A DNA stretch of 64,000 bases from Ficedula albicollis (taxonomy: Eukaryota; Chordata; Aves; Passeriformes; Muscicapidae): contig NC_021672.1 of assembly GCF_000247815.1 (NCBI RefSeq), positions 70,852,303-70,916,302 of the forward strand, in the 5' to 3' direction. A program made the translations under genes and the position numbers. This document shows positions 13,302-26,500 of the stretch, piece after piece. Every line of letters starts with the position of its first letter. Within the stretch, counting starts at the first letter, position 1. A model generated the notes under the pieces. It was given only the letters and a program-made list of their open reading frames with translations. It did no database searches and was not told the DNA's origin.

Positions 13302-16300
13302 CAGTGGAACAGTGGATCTGGCATTTACTAGTAAAGATATTGAGAACAGCTTTTAATGTTTTAAGCCAATCATTTCCCTAAATTAACATGTCTATTTCTG
13401 CTTTGTAGCTCAATTCCATGTTGTACCAAGGCAGATCTTCTTGAAATTACTTTCACTTGATGCATCTGGCTTTCAGGGGGATCGTGGGTGCACTGGGGTG
13501 TTCCTGGATGGTGTGAAAAATGAGTGTTAATTCATTTCTGATGAGAAATTGTTTTACTGATCTCTAGTTTGAAGATAGGGAGAAAGTATTCATGGGGTGA
13601 AATTAAGAAAGGGATTTTTAGCTTAAAATGTTTGGTGGTTAGCAATAGGATCTTGATAGATGGCTGCTTTAAAGGAAGCAGTTCACAGCACAAATACAAA
13701 AGCTGCTCTACTATGATGCATATCAATAAAGAGGCATCAGAGGCTAAAATGAAAAAACAGAGATGATTGCAGGAATTCCCTTAAAAATTGAGGGAGTGGA
13801 AGAGGTTCCGTGGGATAACTGGTTAGTAAATGTTTCCTCAGTGGCGTTTTTATCAGTAGCTATTTTTGTCCTATATTCATCTATGAAAAAGAGGGAAAAC
13901 AAGAGAAGTGTTTTTTATAGCTGTCCATGTGTGGTGTTCTGATGGTCTTGTCTGGTGAAGGATTGAAAATGAGGAAAGAAAGGTCTTGTGGCTTGTGATA
14001 TATTAGCACAATGATGATGACAGGACTGACATTTACAGAGAGAGTTCAGACAAATAAGGCTATATCAAGGGAATAACATACGGGTTTGAGCTTGGTGTTA
14101 ATAGTGCAGTTAGTTAGAACTGCTGCTGGTTTTTTCTGTAATCCCGTATCAATTTAGGAGCCTTGAGTCATTGTATTGATTTATGAGAGAAGAACAAATC
14201 TTGTTACAGTAGCATTTCTCCAATTAGCCTCTCCAAAAAACACGCACATCCTCAAAAAAAGAAGGACAAACCAAATAAACAAAAAACCCACAAAACCCCA
14301 TAACAATTAGAGGTATCTATTGCTTTTGCTCACTTCAGATCATTTTCACAGCTGTATTGTCGGCTTTGGGTCCCATTTCAATAGTCCGTGCAGTGACCTG
14401 CTGTGGTTTGATAGAAACGTTGTCCCTCTAGGTTTTAAAAACTACACATGTGGTAATTTGCAACAGCAGCAGCAAGATGTGAAAGCTGCTGGCACCCCGT
14501 GCAGCTGCTAAATGGTAAACCTGGTTGTTAGTGTTGGCAAGGTGCTTGGCTCTGTCTGGGCTGTTGCTAATGAAAAGTGCCTGTACAAGGCCCAGATTCA
14601 TAACTGATTGCTGTGCTGGGAGCACCAAGCTTACAGCAGCAGGAAAGAAGTGTCAAAGAGATGGCAGCTTATCAGGAAAGGACATTGCCAGTTTCCCACA
14701 GGAATGACCACTGCTGCCTTTCCCTTTCTCTGGGCCTGTAATAGCGTCTAGAACTGTCCTTTTCCTTCTCCTTTCTGCCCTCCTTCAGATTATATTGATT
14801 AGGACCATTATTACAGGCTCTGTATTTCACTTTCCTCCTGATGTTGAACAAAAGAGCTGCATGTTCTGGAAATGCTTTTTGAAAGTAACACACCTGGGTG
14901 CTAAGACATAAAATATCTTGGAAGGAAAAATATGAATGGCTGGAGTTTGTTACACATTTTTGTGTACAATTTAGCAATTGTCAGGCAATAATAGCAATAT
15001 GCATGAGTTTTATTAAGGCTTTTATGTGTTTCTAAGAAAAAGATGATGTGAAAGATTAGGCCTTTCTTTTCATTAACTTTCCACTAGGATTTCTTTTCAC
15101 CTCTCATTTTCACTTCCCTTTCATTTAAATCAGATCCATTGATGGTAATTTGTATCTGTGTGGTTATTGTGTGTTGCACTATCACTGGAGTTGATACATT
15201 TCTTTTCCAACTTTCATGGGTTTGGGTGGGTTTGTTCCCATGTAAATGTATTTTAATGTGCATCCTTCCCACGTACAGAAGAGCACATATTTTTGTTGGC
15301 AGCATCATTCATAGTCCTGCATCACTCTTGAGTATTTTCAAGGGACAGTATAGTTGAAACTGTACTCCAGGGACAATGCAGTCAAAACATCACTCCATTT
15401 GCTACCTTTCTATTTAAAAAGAAAATTTCACTGGCCATTTCTCACAAAGTGTTGGCTTCCATGCAGTTTTTTTTTCACCATGCTCATCTTAATGGCCTGG
15501 TTATCTTAAACCAATCATGTCTAGAAATAATATTTATCCTTTTTTTCTTTTTACTGTAAATATATTTTCGTTCTTTCTTCAGTTGATGATCCATAAGTGC
15601 ACACAAACTCTAGATGTACATATATTCTCTTTTTCTACTGTGGTATTCTCAGAAAAATGTACTCATCACCTTCTGCTGTTCCTCATGTTTTCAATACAGC
15701 ACATGCAATGCTGTGGCCAACTTTGGTTGCACTTCCCTCTCAACTCCTACTGGAATTAAGTTTTTCTGCTTCAGTCTTTCTCCTTTTGTCTCCTGTAGTT
15801 ATTTTTCTGTATTTATGTAACTTGTCGGGCTTGAATTCCAATCCATGTGTCTTATTTGGCAGATACAACCCTCCAGATGCTGACATATGTTGTTCTAATG
15901 ACATAATCGTTGTGTATCTCAGGTCTGATCTCCAAAGATGAGGAAATGTTGATCAAGGAGCTCCTGCTTGGCAGATTGTACTGTGTAGCTCTCAGACTGC
16001 TCCTTTCATTCAGCAACTCCTGATAATTACATCTGCTGTTCCTGTGCTTACAAAAAACACTCTTCATCTCACTCTGTGAGAAACAGGAACTTCATGTAAA
16101 CCTAATACTTGGATATACTCAGCTTCTGCCAGAGATTGATTCCCCAATCACAGATAACCTCCAATACATTGTTTTTGTGTTACCAGTGGAGAGCACTGAG
16201 ACAGCTGTATGCAGCCAGCGTTAGCATCCATAGTTATTGTAATTCCACTTCTTGTTGGTGCCCAGCAAAATGTATTGTAGCAGCTTTACCTGGTAGTTTG

Positions 16301-16517
16301 CCTCTCTGTTACTTTATCTGCACTCTTTAGTGTTGGATCTGAACTTTTTTGGGGTTTATGCTGCATCTTGGTACCAAGCTATACACTACCATTAAGGTAT
16401 TTCCTTCTTCAGGAGTTTATAAACTCTTCTTTCATTCCGCTTTTCAAACAAATAAGTTTCTGGAGGTTTGGAAGATTTTTTTATTTTGCCACTTTCTTCA
16501 AGAAATGATAATGAATT

Positions 16518-16636
16518 GCATGATGTTTTGTGGACTTCTGTTGCTTTGAATGAGTTGCAGAAGGACCTCAAACAATCGCATGATGTTTTGTGGACTTCTG
16601 TTGCTTTGATTGAGTTGCAGAAGGACCCCAAACAAT
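16518..16636. repeat. Tandem duplication, period 59 bp, 2 copies
   Basis: GCATGATGTTTTGTGGAC at 16518 recurs at 16577. The copies differ at TTTGAATGAG versus TTTGATTGAG and at GACCTCAAA versus GACCCCAAA. Confidence 0.92.
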
Positions 16637-19600
16637 ATTTCTGAGCTAGATTCTGTCATAACCATCATTTGGGTTTTGTATGATGGGGTTCTGGCCCTCA
16701 GCATTTACCTGATGTATATTCTTGAGAACCCCAAAAGTCAAAGTATTGTCTCATCAGTGTGGGAGGTATTTCCCCATTTATGAGTTACAATTTGTGTGCT
16801 TTTCTTGTTCATAGATTTGAAGTAGTTGATCAGCATGTGGAACTGAATGAGGGAGATCCACCATATTTACCTGAGCTTTAAGGCTCTGTGATTGTTTTCT
16901 CCTGAAATCAAATCAAAGTGTAGTCCTTTTGGTGGCACCACACTGTATATTCCCTTAGAGCTTCAGGACCTTCTTAGGAAGACACGCAGGTTTTTACAGA
17001 TATTTTTCAGAGAGCAGACATTATTTAACTAACTGATTTATTTTCACCAGTTGTTCTCTTCTGAGGAGTAGGTATTTGGCATAGCATCTTTCCTTCTGGG
17101 TTCAGTAATTCAATCAACAGAAACTCACCTTCAACTAATTTTGTGAGTCTTTTGGTGTCTTTTGGTAAACTCCTGAGATTGCAAACCAGAAGTCCTCAGT
17201 AATGGGCTGACTATAAGTAGAACCAATTCTTCTTCTTCATATTTGGTTCTGGTTATGGCCTAAAAGAGGAAGGAAGGGAACTTCATGGAAGATTTTTTGA
17301 AAAGTCTTTGAAGATTTTAATTTTCCTATTAATTAACCATCATGCTCTTTAGAGTTACAGTTAATCAGGCCCTCATGTTTTTAGCTGGAAAAAAATCTTA
17401 ACATTTGTGAATGGACTGTCTCCAAATAGTGTTGAAGAATTTGTCTTAAGAGCCGAATGATTGTATCCATGAGGAATCTTTTAGTACTTGAGGCAGCTGG
17501 TGGTCCTGTGTTCCCAGGTTCCACTTAAACCCATGGAAGGTCAGTTTACAAAGGAAAGGCTTTCTTTCTAGGCAGAGTTTTATTCCAACTAGAATGCACT
17601 GAGGTCATTAAGTTCTTTATCTAGGTTATGTTTTCGTGAGGAAATACATGATAAGCAAAAGCAATAGTTCACATGAATAAATGCTTGTAATGATGTAATG
17701 ATTTCACTGTTTAAGAAGTAATTGATTCCTAGTGCAAAACACTTCCAGTATTGCATTCTTCCCATCTGGTCTGTCAAAGGGCACAGGTAAAATGTGCTTT
17801 TGCATTATTTACAGGGTTTTTTGATAAAATACTTTCAGTACCTAGGTGATTCTTTAGTCCTAGAAATGCTTTCAGCAGTTAAAAGAATCATTTCATTCGC
17901 TTCTCAAACTGTTAACTAATCTTCCCCAAGAGCTGACTAGAAAAATCCACCTTAATTCCAAGAGTGAAATTAGGCCATAAAGATCTTGGTGTAGTTCAAG
18001 ACAACTGTTTTGAAGTTTGCCAGCATACCTCAGATTTAATTGAACCTAAAATACCTTGGTGAAAGCATGTATCCTATTTCATGCACTTCCATAGAACTTC
18101 ATGGCAGATTACACATCACATGAATGCAGGATAGATTAAATTGATACATCATTTTAACATGCATCACTTGGCTATCTCACCACTTCCTTCCTGAAGTGAA
18201 AGGAAAAGCCCAGAAATGTGCGTCAGTCACACCTCCTTTTCCTTTCAGGCTTTCAGACAGGCATGTATGGAATTACTTTTGCATGCGAATCAGCAACTGG
18301 ATCACAGCATGGGTAGCAAAAAATTTTATTGTGCCTGAACTCTTGGCACTCCCACAGTGTCAAATGGGTTTTTCATTTTCTATGTGCTGCCACCAGTGAG
18401 CATAAAGGCAGAGCTGTCTCCTCTGTCCCAGTCTAATTCCATCTCTGCTGTGCAATCTCATGCACATGGGATGCAGGAGGGTAGGGGAGGGAGGGCCATG
18501 GAGGTATTTGAGTAAGTAATACACCTTGAAGAATGCAGTTACTGTACAGGTAAGTAATAATTCCTTATTTCTGAGTAGTCTTCTTTGTAAGATTCCCGAA
18601 AAGAGGCTGTCACTGTTTATCATTCTGATATTTTATCAAAATACAGGAAGATTTGCCATTGGTGTGATGCTCAAAGGTATAACTGCTTCAGAGGAATAGT
18701 CACTGTAGGAAAAATGTTCTAACTGTAGTTTAAATTGATAGAAGATTTTTTCCCAGAGTTTAATTCTTATCACAATGAAGGTTTAATACTCCATGTAATT
18801 AAAAGGAGGAAAGCAGCAGCAGCACAGGTCAGGATGAGCCTGTCATGTTTTAGAGTTCAGAACCAAACAGTTGGAAAAACATGCTGGTGTGTCAAAAGGT
18901 TCACTTCAATTTTATCTACTAATACGAGTCAGCGGCTTATATTAAAAAAAGTTATTCAAATGCTGATCAGTTAGTCACAAATCAATGAGCTAGAAACAAT
19001 TATTTAAGAGTGTTTTGAGACTGTATTGCACTAATGGAAGTGCTGCCTGACTAAGCAACAACCTGCTGCTCCTGCCACTCATTTGTGTGGTTTTGTCAGT
19101 TGGTTACACACATCATGACACCATTAGAAGAGTAAAATTGCACATCTTTTAGCCAGGTTTGACTGAGACAGAAAGGAAAAACTTCTACTAAGGCTTTCCT
19201 TACTGGGTGGTTGTTAGTATTAAAGATCACCATTTCTAGGCAATTCATTCTAAGTCAGCCTGGATTTTTAACTTGTAACCCTCTATCATATATGTAAAAG
19301 TTTATGTATTATATTAAGAAAAGTAATTACATCTCAATTTAGACTTTTAAAATGCAGGTAATGCAGCACTGTGTTTTTGGTATCACCAGTTCTTCCTCCT
19401 GTCCCTCAAGAGTTCACCTGTCTGAATAGAGCACTGTATAGTGTCATGTTTAATACAGTATTGAATTCATCTCTGAAATGTTTGCCTGGAATGAAGAGCA
19501 GATATACCTATATGTTAGAATAGAATATGTTTTATTCTGCATTCTTATTTTAAAGGAGTTTCTGTTTTAAATGCCACTGTTCAAACGTGCAGTTCCCACT

Positions 19601-20229
19601 TCTGTTAATTGACACAGAGCTACACATTCACTTGGCTGTCTGTGAATGATATATCAAGGAGTAAAGTTCATAATTAGTCTGTAATGCAGATAGGCAAATA
19701 AATATTTCCTAGGTCAGTATTCCTTGCAGAGCTTTTTGTAATCTTACTATTCATCTTTTTGACGAGACATCATTTACCCTTATAACCATAAAGTAGTTTT
19801 GGAAGATGTTATCAGTGTTCCTTAAAGATTATGGCAATACGAAAACATGCTAAGCAACCTCTGTTTTTGAAATGTAGATCTCTCCATTTGTTTCTTTAGA
19901 AAACAGCAATTACTTGCCTTTTGAATCCACCTTGGAATGTAACCATCATCCCAAAGCTGCTCTGCTTTTGGAGCCTAACAACTCCTGCTGCTCCTGCTGG
20001 TGGCTGAACACCAGCCTTGCTCTTTAACAGGGCAGTGGTGCCAGGTGTCCTGCACTAGTCTGCTACAAAGCTTTGCATCTCTACTTGAACACTGATTGAA
20101 AGGGACAGTTTTGAGGCTGTTAGAAATGGTTTTCATACAACTATCTTTGGGCATATGGTCCTAGAAAGCAGGAATCAAGGCATAAGTCAGATTCATTTGT
20201 TAAACTCCAGTGACTAAGTTTTTCATTAT

Positions 20230-20399
20230 GAAGGTTGCAAGGACAATATTTTTCCAAGTCAGTCTTCTTTTTCCTTATTCTTTATTTGGTACAAAACTCT
20301 TTTGGTGTAAGTGAGAAGGTTGCAAGGACAATATTTTTCCAAGTCATTCTTCTTTTTCCTTATTCTTTATATGGTACAAAACTCTTTTGGTGTAAGTGG
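20230..20399. repeat. Tandem duplication, period 85 bp, 2 copies
   Basis: GAAGGTTGCAAGGACAATAT at 20230 recurs at 20315, and both copies end in CTTTTGGTGTAAGTG. Differences include AAGTCAGTC versus AAGTCATTC. Confidence 0.93.
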
Positions 20400-21545
20400 A
20401 AAATTACAATCCCAAATACAAAAGGACAAAAGCCAAAGGGGTGCATCTGACAAAGAGTGAAATGCCAACAAATAAAAGCATTTTTGATTCTTCCACTGCT
20501 ACTGAGATGACTAAGAAGCCATGTATTAACTTCAATATGCATTAATATCTCTTCAGAACCCTATGATCTAAACCAGTCTGCAAGACAAAAAATGCAGAAA
20601 TCTTCCATCAAGCTGCTCCCTTGCTGTGGGTTTGTTAAGCAGCCATGGTCCAGGGCATTCATGTATGCACAGCCTGCTTTGCAGCCTTCTGTGAAGCTGA
20701 TTCTGCAGTAGCAGGAGAGACGCAGTTATTTTCCTTGCAAGACTAAAGTTAGGAGAGTCTCCCTTACAAATAACAGTACCATCATTTTGTATATATATTT
20801 TTTAAAGTTATGCTACTTGTAGAAACCAATAAAACATATTTTTGAGGAGCAGTAAGTTTTCCTCAGCATTCTGAACATATGAGGCACATCTGAACTCACA
20901 GCCGTGAAGATGCTCTTAATCAAAGAGCAACTCCCTGAGTTTTTGGAGAGTCTTGATATTTGAATGTATGAGATTCAGCCTGCCCAGATGAGTCCTTCAT
21001 ATTTTCTAGAGAGCCTTGGGTGTAAAACTTTCTTTAAGACTTAATCTGAACAGTGGAGAACTCTGTTGGGTCAATGTTTGCTTTTCTCCCTCTTAACCTG
21101 GAAATGGCGAATTCCAAAGTGCAGTGCTCTGTTTCCCTTCTTACCACACCTGCTGCTGAATGTGTGAGCAAATGGGCAATTCTGAATGCCTGCTACCTTC
21201 CTGCCACTTCTGGCTTCTCTGCTTCTTCAGAACTGCTTACTAATCCTTATTTTCCAACCATCCTTGCTTTTCTGTGCTGTGCAATCTGACAAGACTGTGG
21301 TATAGCCACACCAGGCAAAGCACTCTTGCTTTAAGCTCCTGCTTCACTGGCTTTCTCCTTCTCTTTACTGTGATCTTCCTCTTACTCTTGCATCCCTTCA
21401 TCATTCTTTCCTTTGTGTGAAGATTATTTGCCTGCAATTGCACCTTGGGAGGGAGAAGCACATTTTGATTGGCTTAAAACTTGGTTGGTTAAAAGGCTGT
21501 ACTTCCAAACAAGTCGTCTTCACCTAGTCTCCCGTCATTTTCCAG

Positions 21546-21677
21546 GACAATCTGCGTAAAAAGGATGATCGGATTGAAGAATTGGAAGAGGCACTCAGAG
21601 AAAGTGTTCAGATAACTGCAGAGCGAGAAATGGTGCTAGCACAAGAGGAGTCAGCCAGGATCAATGCTGAGAAACAG
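21546..21677 (+). CDS. ERC1: ERC1 (ELKS) internal exon B, symmetric coiled-coil exon
   Basis: This 132-nt exon has exactly 44 codons, phase 0 at both ends. It begins DNLRKKDDRIEELEEALRES and ends INAEKQ. The remembered human ERC1 peptide has DSLRKKDD at the start and RTNAEKQ at the end, so two conservative-looking changes (N for S, I for T) are visible. The acceptor is CATTTTCCAG/G and the donor CAG/GTCTGC, with a non-consensus C at +3 and G at +5. The peptide is strongly heptad-like (IEELEEALRES). Reading through the donor gives 14 codons and then a stop. Because both phases are 0, skipping the exon would delete 44 residues and keep the frame. Whether it is skipped in this species cannot be seen from DNA. 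Confidence 0.94.
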
Positions 21678-22109
21678 GTCTGCAATCTTGTAAAGTCACT
21701 GGTAGCCCTCCTAGGAAAGTAACCAGACAGTAAAGTACTAACTTCCCTGCTTTCCTGCGTGAAACCCAGCTTTGATGAGCTTGTCTGTTCCATTAGGTAA
21801 CAGCACTCATAAAATCTGCAAAGCCTTCATAGTCAGTTGTATTTCATAGTAAGATTTTCTTGAAATTAAAATCAAAATATAAGGTATCCTGACCTTTTGA
21901 AAAATTGGTTTAAGTAGTAACTCTTCTGATCTGTCTTGCCTGTCAAAGCTGCCTTCCTATGTGTGAGGTATACTTAGATTTACTGTCTTGTTCATTGAAT
22001 GTATTTGAAAGACAATGGTTTTTATTAGCCTGGTTGTGTTTATGGACCACAATCTCCTTGCATTTGCAAAGCAGCTGGTTAATAAGACAAGTCCCTTGGC
22101 TTGAGCCAA

Positions 22110-22180
22110 GCATGCACACAGAAAATACATACTTGTGTACTGAAGCATGCACACAGAAAATGCATACTTGTGTACTGAAG
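22110..22180. repeat. Tandem duplication, period 35 bp, 2 copies
   Basis: GCATGCACACAGAAAATAC at 22110 recurs at 22145 with a single visible change (ATACATAC versus ATGCATAC). It is immediately followed by a different duplication at 22180. Confidence 0.9.
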
Positions 22181-22288
22181 CCACTAAGAGAAACTTTCAA
22201 CTTCCATTAACTGATTTTGTGCCACTGATAACTAGCCACTAAGAGAAACTTTCAACTTCCATTAATTGATTTTGTACTACTGATAACA
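22180..22288. repeat. Tandem duplication, period 55 bp, 2 copies
   Basis: GCCACTAAGAGAAACTTTC at 22180 recurs at 22235, ending in ACTGATAAC. Differences include TTAACTGATT versus TTAATTGATT. Confidence 0.9.
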
Positions 22289-22964
22289 CTGAAGAATCAT
22301 GGGCATGCCTGATTTTAGCTCAGGTAAGTAATCATCAAGAAAGCATACCCTAAGTTGTGAATAAGTCTGTGAGATTTTGATAAAGCTTGAGAAGCAGTAG
22401 CTGAAACTGGCACTCTTACTTTTTGTGAGCCTCTTCAATGTTTTTCACTATAATTACAGTAATAAGCAAACAGGAGCATTTGCTTAGTTGCATTTCAATG
22501 GAGGAATCTCCTTTGTTACTTAACAATACTTCTGACTAAGTGTATTTCAAAACATATTAAGAGGTTTTTCTTACCATGTATTCTTGTATCACAGACTTTA
22601 ATGAAAAAGAAGTAAAAATTCAAGTTTTCCTGAAGGTAGCAATTGTCTCTCTATGAGCTAGAGTCAAGCTCAGCTGTTTGCTGATAGATGTGTTGAGGAT
22701 GATTCTGGTTGCTGTATTTTAGGATCCCAGACAGAGTGATGGAACTCACTTTCAAGAATGCCTTCTAAAAATTTGCATTTAATAGAAATGTTAACTGGGT
22801 AGTGAATGCCACTTGGAAGATTACATCTCTTTGAAGGGAAAATGTATCTGACAAAGCATTGGGTTCTGTGATGAGGCACAGAAGTAATCAAAGTGTATGT
22901 GATTTGATGCCAAGGATGTTAAAATGTTCTAATTAATTAGTTACAAGACAAAGTGACCATTTCA

Positions 22965-23060
22965 ATATTCTTTGAGCACTTATAAGCTGGTGCTCAAAGA
23001 ATATAAAAATATATAATTATATTTATATATATATTATATATAAATATAAAAAAATATATT
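22965..23060. repeat. Perfect 15-bp inverted repeat plus AT-rich tract
   Basis: ATATTCTTTGAGCAC at 22965-22979 is the exact reverse complement of GTGCTCAAAGAATAT at 22990-23004, with a 10-nt spacer. It runs into about 55 bp of nearly pure A/T with TATATA and ATATAAATATA blocks. The stretch could extrude a hairpin. It has no terminator context, since this is eukaryotic intron. Confidence 0.85.
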
Positions 23061-23492
23061 GTTGCTATTGGGTGTCACATCTTAAAAATGAGACAAGGCA
23101 GGGAAATGCCCAGCCAGAATATCAATAAAACATCAGGGTCAAGGGAGAGATTGAGTAGAGAGGAAGAGAGCCAAGACAAGTAAGATTTGTGGGTAAACAC
23201 TGGTGGAATATGGTACATAATAGCATAAAAAAGAAATTAATTTGGATGTAGCAGTGCACACCAGTGAGGAGGGAAAAGGAGTTTGGAATGAGAGCAGCAG
23301 TATTGGAAGAAGAAAAAGTTGACATCTATGGCAGCAGTGGCTTACTGCAACAGAACTAAACTGCCACCTCAGACCAATTATGGTTTTTAAAATATGAGCA
23401 ACAAATCGGCAAAACAGCAAAGGATCTGCAGAGTCTTGTTCTAGTCAGCACTGGGAGACCTGCTGTGCCTCACTTTGTCCAATAGGATTTTG

Positions 23493-23597
23493 TTCTGGTA
23501 TCAGTTAAATGCAATCAGATGTATGTAAATACATTAAATACAACTTCTGGTATCAGTTAAATGCAATCAGATGTATATAAATACATTAAATGCAATA
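23493..23597. repeat. Tandem duplication, period 52 bp, 2 copies
   Basis: TTCTGGTATCAGTTAAATGC at about 23493 recurs at 23545. Copies differ at GTATGTAAAT versus GTATATAAAT and near the ends. Confidence 0.9.
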
Positions 23598-26500
23598 CAA
23601 GGTGTCTTTAGAGTGGTGGCAAGTAGCTGTTTTTCCAAGGTGCAGAGGAGACTTCCCTTCCAATGTTTTTCAGTGCACATTCCTTCAATTACTATTAAAG
23701 AATGCCCTCTTTGTTTAATTATGTCCTGTGGAAGTTCTCTGTAAAATTTTGAAAGACAAACACAGATAATATTAGAGTTTTAAAATGCATGACTCCATGT
23801 TCCATATACTATCGATGCATATCCATTAACTTTCACAAGCCATATAACAAATTATGAATGTTCTTAGACCGAGTGTGAGTGATGTGTGTGATTTTTAAAA
23901 TGTTGATGTTGTTCAAACTGATTGTAATTTGCTTTTAATTGCATGCTTTTTCTTTCCTCTCTTGTTTATCTCCTTTTCTACCATTCTGCCACTTCACTGC
24001 CTGTCTGAAGCTTTTTAATGAATCAGTGCATGAGGTCAACCATTTTGGCTTTAGGTGGTTCAAGGTATGGGGACATCTCATTTGTGTGTGCCTCTGCTCC
24101 AATATTTAATATTTAGTGTGGTTTTCTGTAGCCTCGTGTTGTGTAATCCCACCCTCTATCATCTCATGATGTGTGGTGTTGTGCTATTTTGTAGGCTTCA
24201 GATTTGAATTACAGTGTCCACAAAGCTCCCCTGGATTTCATGATTTTTGTATATCCATTATAGATTAAAATCTTGCTCTCTTTAATCCAGTGTTTGAAAA
24301 TATCCTGTCAGTGTGTATCAGCTGTGACAGTGGTTTAACTGTGTTAATATACAATCTGTGTATGCAAGATGTCTCCTGCTGACTAAAGCTTTCTGTTTAT
24401 TTCAGGATTTTAGACCTGTTCTTTCTTTCATCTTTCCCAAGAATAAAATCAGGCATTTCCTGCTGGGAGCAGTACCCCCATTGAATTTGGCATAGTTTTA
24501 TTATCCTTTCCTGTATATAGCAGAAGCCCTGCCATACAGAAAGCAGATGAGGCAGTCTTGCATGGATGGGAAGGCTTGAAAGTTATTCAAGCCTTTCTTT
24601 CTAATAGTAGTCATCTGGTTTTGATGGTGCACCTGTTGGATCCTTCATGTAAATACCCTTGTGAATTCCTCACAGCTGTGGGGATATGTGGTACTGTGGC
24701 TGGGCCCCACTAGTTCAGCCCTCTGGGGATGGTCAGAAGGAGTATGCAGACTTCTTAAGTATTCCCATAAGGCTGAAGGTAGGATTTCTCAGATAAACAC
24801 TTCTATCATAAAGGATTTTTATTAGAGATGGTAAGTGTAGATTCAGGCACTATTTCTGCATTAATCAAATCCAAGTTTATTTTAGAAAAGCTACCATTAT
24901 GTTCCTCTGGGGGGGAAAAAAGAATTACATAGAAGTTTTTCCCTGCTTGGAAATACAGCAGTAGTTTTCCTCCCTCAGAAACACTGTTAGAGGTTTTTTT
25001 TGACACGATGCCCTATCTTGTTCACAGACCCTTTCACTGTGCTGTTGCATCTTACCATCCCCTCTCCTGCAGCAGGAAGTTATCCTTTGCATGAATTGAG
25101 TCCTAATCAGAATCATTCCCAGGACAATGCTGGAAACGTGCTTTGATCTTCATGGAAGGGTGGGACCCTTTTTGTGAAACAAGTTCTGTGACTCAGTGTC
25201 AAACAATAATTAGTGACAGGTTCTCGTCTCAAGGAGCACAGTAGTAGGATTACTGACATTTTTAACCTTCCTTATTGGAGGGCATAGTTCACAAATGTTT
25301 TCTGACCTAAGATACTTCATGCTCTCCTTTTCATTACTCACTTTCTTCCCCGTGCTTGAGTGCACATCCCTGCTGTTTCCCCAGCCAAGGTCGTTCTGGG
25401 GCTGTGTTGTGAAATGGAGCAATGAACTAATTCATGGTAACAACTGTCTTATTTTTTGAAGGGATTTTTTCATGTGAAGCACTTCACTGCCCTGGTTCAT
25501 GAATCCCCATGCAGAACTTGAGGGACATCTGAGGAAATGGGGGCAGGAGTTGCTTAGTATTATTACTGAAAATATTTTTACCAGAAACTTATTGCAGCCT
25601 TTACAATGGGCTCCTATTTCTTTGAGTGAGATGGTGCATTGCCTGACCACAACATACATTTCTCTAGCTTATTTTATTTCCTTCAAATTTGAAAAGCAGA
25701 AGATGTTAAAAATTTAAATAACATTCCTGCTGATAGTAGTGCAGCTCTATTCTCTCATCAATATCAACTCCTGCTTAAATGCAGTCTCTGTATAGTATCA
25801 GCTAACATATAACTCCTTACCCATTACATTAAAATGTAATGGCAAATAAACACATAAAATAATGGCCATTACCTTGTCATTCCTTCCTTCCTTGAGTAGT
25901 TACTGAAACTGAAATTTTTAACTTGGCAGTCTGACCTTGACACCTTCCATCAACATTTTTTGAAGTTATGGTTCTCGGTGGAACATTTTACATGAGATTA
26001 AGTATGTTAATCTTTAAGTAGCTGTATCTGTGCTCATACACTGTGTCTTTTTATCCTACACAGGACAGATTTTTATGCTTTCCTTTTTTAGGGAGAAAAT
26101 AAAAGACTTAATATTGTAAAAGTAATGTATTGTTTAAATGCATTTTCTTATGCTCATTCCTTTCTCCTGCTGTCTCTATAAATTATTTCAGCAGGATTAA
26201 TATTATTTCAGGTACATGTTACATGTAAAGTACGCTGATAATAAGACTCCTGAAATTCTCTGTCACATATCCCCACTTCAAAATTGGTATCTGTTTGGAA
26301 AAATAAAGATTAAATAGGTTAATAACTCAACCAGAACCTCCCTCACAGTTCTCTCTTGTTTCCCTACTGTAAATATGAGATCTGCAAGGGTTTGAATGTA
26401 GAGCCTCCAGGAGTCTTTTCTGTCTTGTCTGTAAGTTACTGCACAGAAATTCTCACCAAGTTTTGAATGGAAACCGTCATTTGCACTTTCATCAGAACAC

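Noticed and set aside
15597..15941. 114-codon + strand frame with a hydrophobic stretch
   Set aside because: Overlaps other frames of similar length, shows no family features and lies in AT-rich intron, where T-rich codons give hydrophobic residues by chance.
22110..22288. Short direct repeats resembling a CRISPR array
   Set aside because: Only two copies of each unit, no regular unique spacers, and the genome is vertebrate.
22965..23004. Inverted repeat as a terminator or microRNA gene
   Set aside because: Rho-independent terminators do not apply in this eukaryotic intron. A 15-bp stem is shorter than a typical pre-miRNA stem. Retained as a structural finding only.
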